64,000 nucleotides of DNA from Archangium sp. (GTDB lineage Bacteria; Myxococcota; Myxococcia; Myxococcales; Myxococcaceae), in assembly GCA_030681645.1 (NCBI GenBank), contig JAUXRX010000052.1, forward strand, positions 145,645 through 209,644. Reading direction: 5' to 3'. Position 1 is the first letter of the stretch. The number at the start of each line of letters is the position of its first letter. The position numbers and the translations under genes are program-made. A model generated the notes under the pieces. The model made no database searches. It saw nothing but the letters and a program-made list of their open reading frames with translations, and had not been told where the DNA came from. Positions 24,825 to 33,578 of the stretch are shown here, in pieces.

Positions 24825-25475
24825 TCAGAGCTTCTTCTTCGAGAAGTACCAGTCGACCGTCTGGTAGCCCTTCCCGGCCCGCGCGTCCGCGTCGGCCGCG
24901 GTCTTGGGCGGCGGCACGATGACGTCCTCCCCGGCCTTCCAGCCTTCGGGCGTGGCCACTCCGTGGAGATCGCTGGTCTGCATGGCCTCGACCAGGCGGA
25001 GGAACTCGTTGATCGAGCGCCCGTTGCTCATCGGGTAGTAGACCATCGCCCGGAGAATGCCCTTGGGGTCGATGAAGAACGTCGCGCGCACAGCCTGCGT
25101 GTCGGCGGCCCCGGGGTGCACCATTCCGTAGGCGCCGGCGACCTCCATTTTGATGTCCTCGATGATGGGGAAGGGCACGTTGACGTCGAACTTCTCCTTG
25201 ATGTTCCGAATCCACGCCAGGTGCGAGAAGAGGCTGTCGATGGACAGGCCGAGCAGCTCGGTGTTCATCGCCTTGAAGCGATCCGCGGCGCGGGAGAAGC
25301 CAATGAACTCCGTGGTGCAGACCGGAGTGAAGTCGGCCGGATGCGAGAAGAGAATGAGCCACTTGCCCTGGTAGTCGGCCAGCGAACGGTCTCCGTGCGT
25401 GGTGTGCACCTTGAAGTCGGGGGCCGGTTCATTGAGGCGGGGAAGCGTGGTCGGTCGCTGCGGGCTGTCGGTCAT
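24825..25475 (-). CDS. Peroxiredoxin, 1-Cys/Prx6-type
   Basis: 216 aa from ATG 25475, with AGGAG before it. The thioredoxin-like fold has the peroxidatic site HPADFTPVCTTEF (Cys 53), the conserved WIRNIKEKF segment and FIDPKGILRAMVYYP. A C-terminal extension with GYQTVDWYFSKKKL and no second conserved Cys fits the Prx6 group. It reduces hydrogen or alkyl peroxides using a thiol donor. It sits 1.7 kb from the exported catalase-peroxidase on the same strand, together forming a peroxide-defence pair. Confidence 0.93.
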   Translation of the reverse strand: MTDSPQRPTTLPRLNEPAPDFKVHTTHGDRSLADYQGKWLILFSHPADFTPVCTTEFIGFSRAADRFKAMNTELLGLSIDSLFSHLAWIRNIKEKFDVNVPFPIIEDIKMEVAGAYGMVHPGAADTQAVRATFFIDPKGILRAMVYYPMSNGRSINEFLRLVEAMQTSDLHGVATPEGWKAGEDVIVPPPKTAADADARAGKGYQTVDWYFSKKKL

Positions 25476-25649
25476 GTTGATGCTCCTGGGTGGTCGCGCC
25501 CGCGCAACCTGCATTTCAGGGACCAGTGGTGGCAGCCGCGTGGGAGCACTGTAGGCTCGCGCGATGCTGCCAGGATCCACCCCTCACCCGGAACTTCAAC
25601 ATCGGGGTCCGTTGCGCCCAGGCGCCGTAATCCTGAAGCGGATCTTCGG

Positions 25650-26331
25650 TCAGCGGACCTGGCAGCACGCGAGCGGCTTGATCAGGTTGCACGAGACCTG
25701 CCCGGGGAAGCTGCCGATGGCGTTGATGTTGGTGCCGGTGTCGCCGTTGGTGCCGAGGTTCCAGCTGCCGCCCGACGAGCACGAGTTCTGGGTGCGGGAG
25801 CCCGAGACGGCGCGCGACGAGTCGATCCACGCGCCGCTCGCCGGCGGCGGCGTGAGGGGGTTCGTCCTGTCGAACTCGGCGAGCGTGCAGAACGCAGCGC
25901 CCGGGAACTCGGCGTTGCACTTCGCGTTCGCGCCGACGTGGCCGCCGAGCGCGCCGGTGAAGGTCGCGCTGGTGTAGCCCCGGAACACCACGGTCGTCGG
26001 CACGCGGCAACACGCGAGCGGCTTGAGCAGGTTGCACGAGACCTGGCCGGGGAAGCTGCCGAGCGCAGTGAGGTTGGTGCCGGTGTCGCCGTTGGTGCCG
26101 AGGTTCCAGCTGCCGCCGGACGAGCACGAGTTCTGCGAGCGCTGCCCCGAGACCGCGCGGTCCGAGTCGATCCACGCGCCGGTCCCGCCTGGCCCGATGA
26201 TCGAGTTCGAGCGATCGAAGTCGGCGATGGTGCAGAACGCCGAGCCGGGGAACTCCGCGTTGCACTTCGCGTTCGCGCCGACGTGGCCACCGAGGCTGCC
26301 GGTGAAGGTCATCGCGGTGAAGCCGGCGAAG
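25650..26331. repeat. Tandem duplication of C-terminal domain in collagen-like gene
   Basis: Two units of about 340 bases (26331-25992 and 25991-25650) encode near-identical domains. The stretch for SCSSGGSWNLGTNGDTGTN is the same in both, which points to a recent duplication or gene conversion. Confidence 0.8.
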
Positions 26332-27149
26332 CTGGGCGTGTCGTTGGGAAAGGCGAGCCCGCCGTCGAGGTAGAGCGCGGGTCCAGGAGGGCCGGGAGGA
26401 CCGGAAGGTCCCGCGGGTCCCGTTGCGCCTGCTGCGCCCGCGCTGCCGGTCGCTCCTGTGGCACCTGTCGCGCCGGTGGCTCCAGTGGCGCCGGTCGCTC
26501 CGGCAGGTCCCGTGGCGCCCGTCATTCCAGTCGCGCCGGTGGCTCCCATCGGACCGATGGCTCCCGCAGGCCCCATCATGCCCGTCGCGCCGTTGCAGAC
26601 GGGGAGCGAGCCGCCATCGGGGAGTCCGACGAGCACGCCGCCAGCCGCGCACTGCACGGAGAGCAGCGGCAGCGCGGTCGCGGTGAGGGACGCACCGGCG
26701 GGACCCGCGGGCCCGGCCACTCCGGGCGCGCCCGTCGCACCCGCAGGTCCGGTCGGGCCGTTGCAGATCGACGTGATGCCGCCGTCGCTCAACTGCGTGA
26801 CACGAACGCCACCCGCGGCGCAGGTCGTGCCGGGAGCGATGGGCGAGAGCACGACGCTCGAGCCGGGCGGGCCGGTGACCACGCCACCATCGAGGACGAT
26901 CACCATTCCAGGCGGACCCTGTATTCCCTGCGGGCCTGCGGGGCCGTCAGTGCCCGGTGCACCGGTCGCGCCGGTCGAGCCCATCGCACCCATCGCGCCC
27001 ATCGCGCCTTGAGGACCCGCGGGGCCCTGCGCACCGGCGGGACCGGTGGGGCCTTCAGGTCCCTGAGGGCCGGTGGGCCCCTGCGTTCCCTGGCCGGAGG
27101 GACAACCGAGCAACAGCACCGCACACACTCCACTGATGACGACGCGCAT
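25650..27149 (-). CDS. Collagen-like lipoprotein with duplicated C-terminal DUF1554-like domains
   Basis: 499 aa from ATG 27149 (MRVVISGVCAVLLLGC, clear lipobox). Three Gly-X-Y stretches (about 20-75, 125-146, 183-255) are separated by two related modules, TCAAGGVRVTQLSDGG and QCAAGGVLVGLPDGG, each ending in a CN before the next triplet run. The last triplet block is rich in GATGATG. The C-terminus (about 270-499) is two tandem copies, roughly three-quarters identical, of a Cys-containing domain (GGHVGANAKCNAEFPG, then SCSSGGSWNLGTNGDTGTN, then PLACC) resembling DUF1554. It is probably a trimeric surface rod carrying paired binding heads. Confidence 0.85.
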   Translation of the reverse strand: MRVVISGVCAVLLLGCPSGQGTQGPTGPQGPEGPTGPAGAQGPAGPQGAMGAMGAMGSTGATGAPGTDGPAGPQGIQGPPGMVIVLDGGVVTGPPGSSVVLSPIAPGTTCAAGGVRVTQLSDGGITSICNGPTGPAGATGAPGVAGPAGPAGASLTATALPLLSVQCAAGGVLVGLPDGGSLPVCNGATGMMGPAGAIGPMGATGATGMTGATGPAGATGATGATGATGATGATGSAGAAGATGPAGPSGPPGPPGPALYLDGGLAFPNDTPSFAGFTAMTFTGSLGGHVGANAKCNAEFPGSAFCTIADFDRSNSIIGPGGTGAWIDSDRAVSGQRSQNSCSSGGSWNLGTNGDTGTNLTALGSFPGQVSCNLLKPLACCRVPTTVVFRGYTSATFTGALGGHVGANAKCNAEFPGAAFCTLAEFDRTNPLTPPPASGAWIDSSRAVSGSRTQNSCSSGGSWNLGTNGDTGTNINAIGSFPGQVSCNLIKPLACCQVR

Positions 27150-27215
27150 CCGGTGATGACACCCGCGGAAGCGGCCACGTGCAAGAACTGCCGGGCGTGC
27201 CACTCGTTGGAGCAC

Positions 27216-27614
27216 CTACTGGCAGGTACCGGTGTCCCAGGTGCCGCTCAGGGGTGCGGTGCCTCCGTCGAGCAGCGACAGCGTGGTGGCGAAGCTGCCG
27301 GCAGACGAGCGGGCGTCGAAGCGCGAGATGGTGATGGACCCGGTGGTGCCGAAGCCGCCGATGCCGCTCGCCATGCCCAGCGCCGTGTAGGTCGATGCGC
27401 GTGACGTACGACGTGCTGTCGAGCGCATAGGTGCCCGGGCGGATGAAGCCGGCGTCGGGCAGCTCGACGCGCACCTCGACGTGGGAGAACGGCGTGTTGG
27501 GGCTGGTGCAGGTGCCGGCGCTCGGCTTGTCGAAGTAGAGGGCGAGGAACCGCTGTGCGAACTCGAAGCCCCCGTCGGGCACGGTCGATTGGAAGCCCGT
27601 CGTCACCCAGCCGA
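27216..27614 (-). pseudogene. Frameshifted fragment of an exported protein
   Basis: One frame reads GFQSTVPDGGFEFAQRFLAL, then PDAGFIRPGTYALDSTSYVT; at about 27390 the sense continues in another frame as TYTALGMASGIGGFGTTG and ends LSGTWDTGTC. Together they read like one beta-rich exported domain of the kind common in myxobacterial surface proteins. No start codon or signal peptide remains, and the 5' part is cut by the small gene ending at 27615. It is probably a decaying remnant; a sequencing error at the shift is the alternative. Confidence 0.5.
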
Positions 27615-27794
27615 TCAACCCGGTGAGAGGGCCTTCTTGATCTTCGGCAGCGCAGCGCGCGCGAAGTAGCTGCACCCGCCCTTCACCACCGTGGGCTTCA
27701 GCTTCAGCGCGGCGATGGCCTTCTTCACCTGCGGGCCCGGGACCTTCAGCTCGGCGGCGATTTTTCCTGCGGTCAGCAGCTCGGTGGCGTCCAT
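27615..27794 (-). CDS. Small winged-helix-like protein (59 aa)
   Basis: 59 aa, ATG 27794 to TGA 27615. It begins MDATELLTAGKIAAELKVPG and continues PQVKKAIAALKLKPTVVKGG with a later CSYFARAALPKIKKAL. Helix, turn, helix and a beta-wing turn fit a minimal winged-helix DNA-binding fold. Lys-rich (about one residue in five). It begins 16 bases after the stop of the GH15 gene on the same strand, so it may be the last gene of the starch operon. I recall similar small myxobacterial proteins but no assigned function. Confidence 0.6.
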   Translation of the reverse strand: MDATELLTAGKIAAELKVPGPQVKKAIAALKLKPTVVKGGCSYFARAALPKIKKALSPG

Positions 27795-27810
27795 GCCGCA
27801 ATCACTAACG

Positions 27811-30321
27811 TCAACCGCGACTGCGGCCCTTGCGCGCGATCAACCCCAGCAACGCGAGGCTCGCCAGCATGGGGGTCGACGCGCAGCCGCACCCCTGCGG
27901 CGTCTTCGGCGCACCGGCCCCTGCGTCGGGTGACGGCGTCACGCCTGCGTCGGACGCGGGCATCATCCCCCCGTCGACGGTGACGCCCGCGTCGGGAACT
28001 CCTGCGTCGACGGTGAGCGGCACTTCGTCGTACGCCCCGCAGGCAGGCGTGAGCGCGAGCCCTCCGCGATGAGCCAGCGCCAGCACCCACGCGCCCGCGC
28101 CAAAGCCCACCATCGGCGCGTTGAACTTCCACGCGCCGGTCCCCTCGTCGTACGTCTCGGCGAGCACGAGCGCGTTGGCGGCGGCCTGGCCGGTGGTGAA
28201 GGTGAGCAGTGCGTCAGCACGCGAGGTCCGTCCCGCCGCGCGCATGGCCACCGCGCCGCGCAGGTCTGTGAAGATCCACTCGGCGCTGTCGTACTCGCTG
28301 CCCCACGGCGACAGGTCCGAGCCGCCGGCGTGATCGACGCGATCATCGTTGCGCGCCCAGCCCGGCCCGTACGGCACCTTCAGCTCGCGATCGAGCGCGT
28401 CGAGCGTGGCCAGCGCGACGCCGCCGTCGGCCGCGAAGAGCCCCATCGAGATGCCGTCGAGCACCGCCGAGTCGAAGTGCCCGCGCCCCGCCATCAGCTC
28501 CTCCCGGTTCGACGCGAGCGCGCCGCGCGAGTCCGTCAGCTTCGTGGCGATGGCCCGCCTCAACGCCATGCCCGCCGCGCGGTAGCTGGCGGCGCGCGCG
28601 CCATCACCTCTTCGCTGCGCCAGCTCGGCCGCGTCGCAGAGCCCGCGCGCCGCGGTGAGGTTGGTGTACGTCCACGTTCGCTCCCGGCCGTTCCAGTGCG
28701 TCTCCCAGATGGACGAGTCGCGCCGCAGCAGCCCCGTCGAGGGCTCGATGAGCGCGACCAGTGGATCCGCGATGCGCGCGGAGATGTCGTTCCACCGCGC
28801 GTCGACGAGCGAGGTGTCACCCGTGCGCCGCTCGTGCTCCCTCAGCGCCCAGAGCACCAGGCCGAAGCCGTCGAACTCGAGGTTGGGACCGAAGGAGTTG
28901 AAGTCGGTCTCCTCCACGCCGAAGCCGGAGTAGCGCGTGAGGCTCACCACGTAGTTGGGGAAGCCCTGCGGCTGGAACTCCATCCAGTCCTTGAAGCGGC
29001 CTCCCTCTGCGTCGAGGAAGAAGGTGAGCGCCGCGCGAGATTGCGCGGTGAGGCCCAGCTCCGCCATCGCCACCGCGGCATAGCTGCCGTCGCGGACCCA
29101 GGCGTACGTCCACTCTCCGGGGGGAAGGCTCGCCAGCACCGCGCCTTCGCCCCGGTGGCGGATGGTGGTGGGCAGCGTGGGCGTGCCGCCATCTGCGGTG
29201 CGGAAGCGGGTGCGACGGGCTTCTCCGTCCTGCGTGAGGAACTCGCGGAGGAACGCGTCGCGCTCCTGCACCTGCGCCATCACCAGCACGGCAGCGGCCT
29301 GGCGCGTCACCGAGGCCTCGTCGTCGGTCAGCGCGGCAGGCACGTTGAGCGCGGCCTGGAGCGATGACCACTCCGCCAGCTCGGCGTCGAGCACCTGCTT
29401 CGCCGTTCTTCCCGCGACCCAGGCGTCGAGCCACGCGGTCACCTGCGCCTGCGCCAACGGGTCTGCGTGGTGCGCGGAGATCAGGCCTGCGCATTGCTCG
29501 GCACCGGGCTGGAGCGTGCCCACGTCGAACTGAAACGCGCTCGCCCAGTCGGTGGCGACGCCGAGGTCTCCGCTGCGCGCCGGGAGATCACCCATCGTGT
29601 CCCGCACCACGAGGAAGCCGTTCTGGCCAGTGGCCGTGCCCGGGTTCCACGCGCTGGCGATGGCGGTTCCCAGTGGGCGCGTACCCACCACGCCCGCGAA
29701 GCCGCGCTCGAAGAGGTCGGAGACGGGGCTCACCACCACGGTCTCTCCGTTGCTCGCGAGGTCGGTCATCACGCCGGGCCTGCCGAAGCCGAGGTGCAGG
29801 TTCTCGAGGTGGAAGACGCTCACGCCCGCGACGGCGCTGGTGCCCGGGTTCCTCGCGCAGAGCACGGCGACGTACGCGGGGTGCGGGAAGGAGCGCGGCG
29901 CGAAGAGGGAGGTGGTGAGGTCGAGGCCGTACTGCTGCTGCGTGAAGGTGACGATGCCGGTGCCTCCACGCGGTGAGGGCGCGGCGGTGGCGTAGCCGCT
30001 GGTGGTGACCGGGACCGTGTCGAGCCAGCGCTGCTGTCCCGCGGCGCGCAGGCCGAAGTACGCGTCGAAGAGCAGGTCGCGGCTCTTGATGTACTGCGGT
30101 TGGTTTCCAATCCACCGCTCCGCGCCCGTCGCGTCGAGCTCGGGCTCTTCGATTGCGGGGAGGCGCTCGCGGAAGTGGATGAGCTTGCCGGTGCGGGTGT
30201 CGACCATCACCGCGCCGTGGCCGTTCGAGCTGGGCAGGTCGAAGAACGAGCGCGCGGGGACCTGCTGCGCGAAGGCTGGCAGAGAGAGGAGGAGCAGCAG
30301 TCGCGTCATGGTGGTGCTCAT
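27811..30321 (-). CDS. Glycoside hydrolase family 15 glucoamylase-like enzyme with MYXO-CTERM tail
   Basis: 836 aa. The signal peptide is at the start (LLLLLSLPAFAQ). An N-terminal beta-super-sandwich (about 30-330) is followed by the (alpha/alpha)6 GH15 domain (about 335-755) with YAWVRDGSYAAVAM, KDWMEFQPQG and the late acidic motif LAETYDEGTG, where the second catalytic Glu is expected. After a PDAGVTVDGG linker comes a MYXO-CTERM signal (GCGCASTP, hydrophobic helix, ARKGRSRG), so the enzyme is surface-anchored. It releases glucose from starch or maltodextrin ends. It lies 42 bases after the GH13 amylase gene and likely belongs to the same operon. ATG 30309 is an alternative start. Confidence 0.88.
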   Translation of the reverse strand: MSTTMTRLLLLLSLPAFAQQVPARSFFDLPSSNGHGAVMVDTRTGKLIHFRERLPAIEEPELDATGAERWIGNQPQYIKSRDLLFDAYFGLRAAGQQRWLDTVPVTTSGYATAAPSPRGGTGIVTFTQQQYGLDLTTSLFAPRSFPHPAYVAVLCARNPGTSAVAGVSVFHLENLHLGFGRPGVMTDLASNGETVVVSPVSDLFERGFAGVVGTRPLGTAIASAWNPGTATGQNGFLVVRDTMGDLPARSGDLGVATDWASAFQFDVGTLQPGAEQCAGLISAHHADPLAQAQVTAWLDAWVAGRTAKQVLDAELAEWSSLQAALNVPAALTDDEASVTRQAAAVLVMAQVQERDAFLREFLTQDGEARRTRFRTADGGTPTLPTTIRHRGEGAVLASLPPGEWTYAWVRDGSYAAVAMAELGLTAQSRAALTFFLDAEGGRFKDWMEFQPQGFPNYVVSLTRYSGFGVEETDFNSFGPNLEFDGFGLVLWALREHERRTGDTSLVDARWNDISARIADPLVALIEPSTGLLRRDSSIWETHWNGRERTWTYTNLTAARGLCDAAELAQRRGDGARAASYRAAGMALRRAIATKLTDSRGALASNREELMAGRGHFDSAVLDGISMGLFAADGGVALATLDALDRELKVPYGPGWARNDDRVDHAGGSDLSPWGSEYDSAEWIFTDLRGAVAMRAAGRTSRADALLTFTTGQAAANALVLAETYDEGTGAWKFNAPMVGFGAGAWVLALAHRGGLALTPACGAYDEVPLTVDAGVPDAGVTVDGGMMPASDAGVTPSPDAGAGAPKTPQGCGCASTPMLASLALLGLIARKGRSRG

Positions 30322-30363
30322 AGCAGCGCGGAGAGGCGGCGCGGCCCTCTCCCCTGGCTCCTC

Positions 30364-32130
30364 TCACGGTCCAAACAACACGTCCGGCGCCGGTACGAGG
30401 ATCAAGGAGCTCTGCGCTGCCACCGTCACGCTCACCTGCCCCTGCGCGCCGACCACGAAGCGCTGCCGATCGGCGCCGAGCACGTCGATCAACACCGAGC
30501 CCACAGGCTGCGTCGTCGTCAGCACCATCTCGCTCTCGTGCCGCCCATTGGTGTTCTGCACCACCAGCGCATACGCACCTTCCCCCGCGCGCTCGAAGGC
30601 AAAGAGGCCCGCGTCGAGCTCATCCAGGGTGTGCTCAGTGGAGAACACCACCTTCGTGTCTCCGCGCCGCAGCGCCGCGAACTGCTTCCTCAGCGCCGTC
30701 AGCTTCGCCACGTGCACGAACGTCGCGCCGCCCGTGTCGAAGCCGCTCTTCCACATCACCTCGCGGTTGGCCGGATCATTCCCACCGTCGAAGTCCTGCT
30801 CGGTGCCGTAATAGAGACAGGGCAGCCCCTCCTCGGTCATCAGCAAGGTGAGCGCGTTGCGCAGCGCCGCCACGTCCTGGTGCGCGCCGAAGAGGAAGCG
30901 CGCCACGTCGTGGTTGTCGAGGAAGTTCACCGGCAGCTTCGAGGGCGCGATGCCGGTGCCGCCTGGCTGTGGCACGTCGCTCCAGTTCACCTGGCGCTGC
31001 GCCCAGAGCGACTCGATCTGCCGCGTGCCGCGCTGCTTCGTCACGTCGTGCGCGAACTGGAACACGTCGCGGAACACCGCGAAGTGCTGCGAGAAATAGA
31101 ACACCGAGTCGAGCTCGCCCGGCCGGGTGAAGCTGCCCAGCAGGTCGTCGCGCCCATCGAACGCCTCGCCGAACATGAGGAAGCGGTCCTTGCCCTGCGC
31201 CGCGAGCCGCGTCCGCACCTGGCTGGTGAAGACCTGCCAGAACTCGTGCTCCACGTGCTTCACGGTGTCGATGCGGAAACCGTCGAGATCCACCAGCTCA
31301 GCCCAGCGCGCGTAGGAATCGACCATCGCCTCGCGCACCTCGGGCAGCTCGGTGGCCACGTCCTTGAGCCCGCCGGGGAAGTCGCCCTCGAGCAGCTGCT
31401 TCGGGTCCTCGTAGTCGAGGGTGCGCCCCAGCCCGTGGTACGCGCGCGCGCTGCCGAGGATCTCCGGGTGCGGCCGCTGCCGGGCGATCTGCGGCTGGTC
31501 GAAGAACACGATGGGCGCCTGGCCCGCCACGCCCAGCGAGGTGAAGACCTGCACGCCGCGCGAATCGAAGTCGGGGTCGAACTCCGAGCTGCGCAGCACC
31601 GTGGAGGTCGAGCCGCTGCCGCCGATGTACACGTCGGGCGTGCCGTTGAGGTTCTGGTCGTAGAAGAAGACCTGGCCCATGTGGTTGGTGACGATGTCGA
31701 GCACCACCTTCATGCCGCGCGCGTGCGCCGCCTTCACCAGCGCGCGCAGCTCGGACACGTCGCCGAAGTGCGGGTTGGCCTCGTCGAGGTCCTGCGCCCA
31801 GTAGCCGTGGTACGCGTCGAAGTCCGCGTCGGTCTCGACGTTCTTCACCACCGGCGAGATCCACAGCGTGGTGACGCCGAGCTGCTCGAGGTAGCCGAGC
31901 TTCTGGGTGAGCCCGCGCCAGTCGCCGCCCTGGTAGCGCGAGAGGTGGCCGGGCAGCACGCCGAAGTCGTTGTTCACGTCGCCGTTGGAGAAGCGATCCA
32001 CCAGCACCTGGTAGATGACCTCGTCGCGCCAGTCGGCGACGTGCGTGCTCAGCGGCACCGGGCTCGCGTCAGGCGGTGGACCGAGACAGGCCGAGGCGAA
32101 CACCACGCACAGACCAAGAACGTTTCTCAT
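30364..32130 (-). CDS. GH13 alpha-amylase lipoprotein
   Basis: 588 aa from ATG 32130 (MRNVLGLCVVFASACLG, lipobox SAC). GH13 motifs in order: VIYQVLVDRFSNGD, DIVTNH, GFRIDTVKH (nucleophile Asp), GEAFD (acid Glu), FLDNHD (third Asp), then YYGTEQDF. The C-terminal beta domain is at about 490-588. It cuts internal alpha-1,4 bonds of starch or maltodextrin at the cell surface or in the periplasm. The start overlaps the porin stop by 4 bases (ATGA), so the two are translationally coupled. Confidence 0.93.
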   Translation of the reverse strand: MRNVLGLCVVFASACLGPPPDASPVPLSTHVADWRDEVIYQVLVDRFSNGDVNNDFGVLPGHLSRYQGGDWRGLTQKLGYLEQLGVTTLWISPVVKNVETDADFDAYHGYWAQDLDEANPHFGDVSELRALVKAAHARGMKVVLDIVTNHMGQVFFYDQNLNGTPDVYIGGSGSTSTVLRSSEFDPDFDSRGVQVFTSLGVAGQAPIVFFDQPQIARQRPHPEILGSARAYHGLGRTLDYEDPKQLLEGDFPGGLKDVATELPEVREAMVDSYARWAELVDLDGFRIDTVKHVEHEFWQVFTSQVRTRLAAQGKDRFLMFGEAFDGRDDLLGSFTRPGELDSVFYFSQHFAVFRDVFQFAHDVTKQRGTRQIESLWAQRQVNWSDVPQPGGTGIAPSKLPVNFLDNHDVARFLFGAHQDVAALRNALTLLMTEEGLPCLYYGTEQDFDGGNDPANREVMWKSGFDTGGATFVHVAKLTALRKQFAALRRGDTKVVFSTEHTLDELDAGLFAFERAGEGAYALVVQNTNGRHESEMVLTTTQPVGSVLIDVLGADRQRFVVGAQGQVSVTVAAQSSLILVPAPDVLFGP

Positions 32131-33578
32131 CGCTGCACCGGGGAGTACGTCGTTGCGTTGAACCACCACTCCACGCTCACGCCGACGTAGTGCTCGACCC
32201 CGCGCTGCGAGGCGACGTCGTCGACGGCGTAGAAGGACCGCGCGCCTGCATCACGCAGTGACAGCGCGTAGACGAGGCGGAGCTGCGGCCGATTGAAGAG
32301 CCCCTGGCCGAGCGGCGAGAAGTACGGCATCACGCCCAGCTGCGTCACCCCGCCCGAGCGGAGCGCGCCCGTCGACGGGTCGACCAGCGAGTACACGCGG
32401 CGCTGGTACGAGGCCTCGGCCGCCAGCCCGAAGTACTTCGTCGCGTACCACTGCCCGCGCACGCTCACCGCGCCCTCGTCGTACTTCTGCGCGCTCACCT
32501 TCGAGATGCCCGCGTCACGCACCAGGTCGACGTACGCGCCGACCAGCACGCCGAGCTGCGCGGTGTCCCACCCGCCGGCGATCGCCACGCGCGTCGAGCT
32601 CGCGCCGCGGGTGGTCTTGTCGTTGGCGGTGGTGAGCGGCGTGGTGAGCTCGTCGTAGACGCCCAGGCCGATCGCCTGCCGCACCCAGAAGTGGAGGAAG
32701 CGGTTGTCGGGCAACCACCCGGTGAGCTGGCCGCCCACCACGAGCCCCCAGTCAGCGGGGAGCGCGGTCTCGTCACCGGTCTGCGTGTTTCGCGAGACGC
32801 CCCCGCTGAGCTGGTGGCCTTCGCCGTAGAGCGACGCCTTGAAGCCACCCGCGCCCACCGGGAGCTCGTGGAGCAACTTGACGCTCTCGATCAGCCTCGG
32901 GCGATCGAGCCGGGCCACGCTCACCGCGCCGAAGCCGAGCGGGTTGGTGGCCACCACCGCCTGCGACTGCGAGGGAATGTCGAGGCGCTGCAGGCCCACG
33001 TGGCCCTGCAGCGTGGTGTGGGCACCGAAGCGGTAGCGGAAGCCGCCGCCCACGGTGTTGAGGTCGTCGAGCGGCCAGAAGTTGAGCAGGTAGACGTCGT
33101 CGCCCCGGTACATGCGGCTACCGGCCCAGAGCGAGAGGTCGCCGATGGTGCCCTCGGCGTAGAGGTTTCGCAGCGCGAGGTGCTGGGTGAGGTCGCCCGA
33201 GAAGTGGAAGAACGGCGCGAAGAAGGCGAGCGTGGTGACGACGCGGCTCTTCACCGGGCCGAAGGTGTCTTCGCGGCGCAGCTCGAGCTCGGCGTAGCCC
33301 TCTTCGATGAGGCGCGGGCCGTGCGAGACGACGTTGACGCCGCGGCCGAGCCGGCCGGTGAGGTCGCTGCCCACGCCCAGCCGGCCGTACGAGCCGAACT
33401 CGAAGCGCCCGTTGAGGAAATCGACGCCGGGTGCCGGTGCTTCCGCGAAGGCAAGCGACGAGCAGAGCAACGCGAAGAGAATGGTCTCCCTCTCCCTGCG
33501 CCAGCGGGGAACGGCGAACTCGCGCCTCGAGGGAAAGGAGGGTCGGGGTGAGGGGCCTGATTCAGTCATGGTGTTCAC
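32127..33578 (-). CDS. Maltoporin-like outer-membrane porin with repeat-derived N-terminus
   Basis: 483 aa from GTG 33578 (overlapping the GH13 TGA as GTGA); ATG 33569 with AGGTG upstream is an equal alternative. After the hydrophobic signal core (ILFALLCSSLAFA) the mature protein is a beta-barrel: FEFGSYGRLGVGSDLTGR at the start, many alternating strands, and a C-terminal YVGVSVEWWF aromatic strand, as in LamB-like sugar porins. Context between two amylases supports maltodextrin uptake. The segment before the signal core (SGPSPRPSFPSRREFAV, then RWRRERET) is a translated dispersed repeat (33484-33557), giving an abnormally long, Arg-rich n-region. Confidence 0.78.
   Translation of the reverse strand: MNTMTESGPSPRPSFPSRREFAVPRWRRERETILFALLCSSLAFAEAPAPGVDFLNGRFEFGSYGRLGVGSDLTGRLGRGVNVVSHGPRLIEEGYAELELRREDTFGPVKSRVVTTLAFFAPFFHFSGDLTQHLALRNLYAEGTIGDLSLWAGSRMYRGDDVYLLNFWPLDDLNTVGGGFRYRFGAHTTLQGHVGLQRLDIPSQSQAVVATNPLGFGAVSVARLDRPRLIESVKLLHELPVGAGGFKASLYGEGHQLSGGVSRNTQTGDETALPADWGLVVGGQLTGWLPDNRFLHFWVRQAIGLGVYDELTTPLTTANDKTTRGASSTRVAIAGGWDTAQLGVLVGAYVDLVRDAGISKVSAQKYDEGAVSVRGQWYATKYFGLAAEASYQRRVYSLVDPSTGALRSGGVTQLGVMPYFSPLGQGLFNRPQLRLVYALSLRDAGARSFYAVDDVASQRGVEHYVGVSVEWWFNATTYSPVQR
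33484..33557. repeat. Dispersed palindromic repeat, copy 6 (long form, inside porin 5' end)
   Basis: CTCCCTCTCCCTGCGCC, then AACGGCGAACTCGCGCCTCG, then GGTCGGGGTGAGGGG. This is the long form, shared with copies 7 and 9. It separates the porin start codon from its signal peptide core. Confidence 0.88.

Noticed and set aside
24963..27404. 813-residue plus-strand open frame across peroxiredoxin and collagen-like genes
   Set aside because: It spans two confident minus-strand genes and reads as the antisense of Gly-X-Y repeats.
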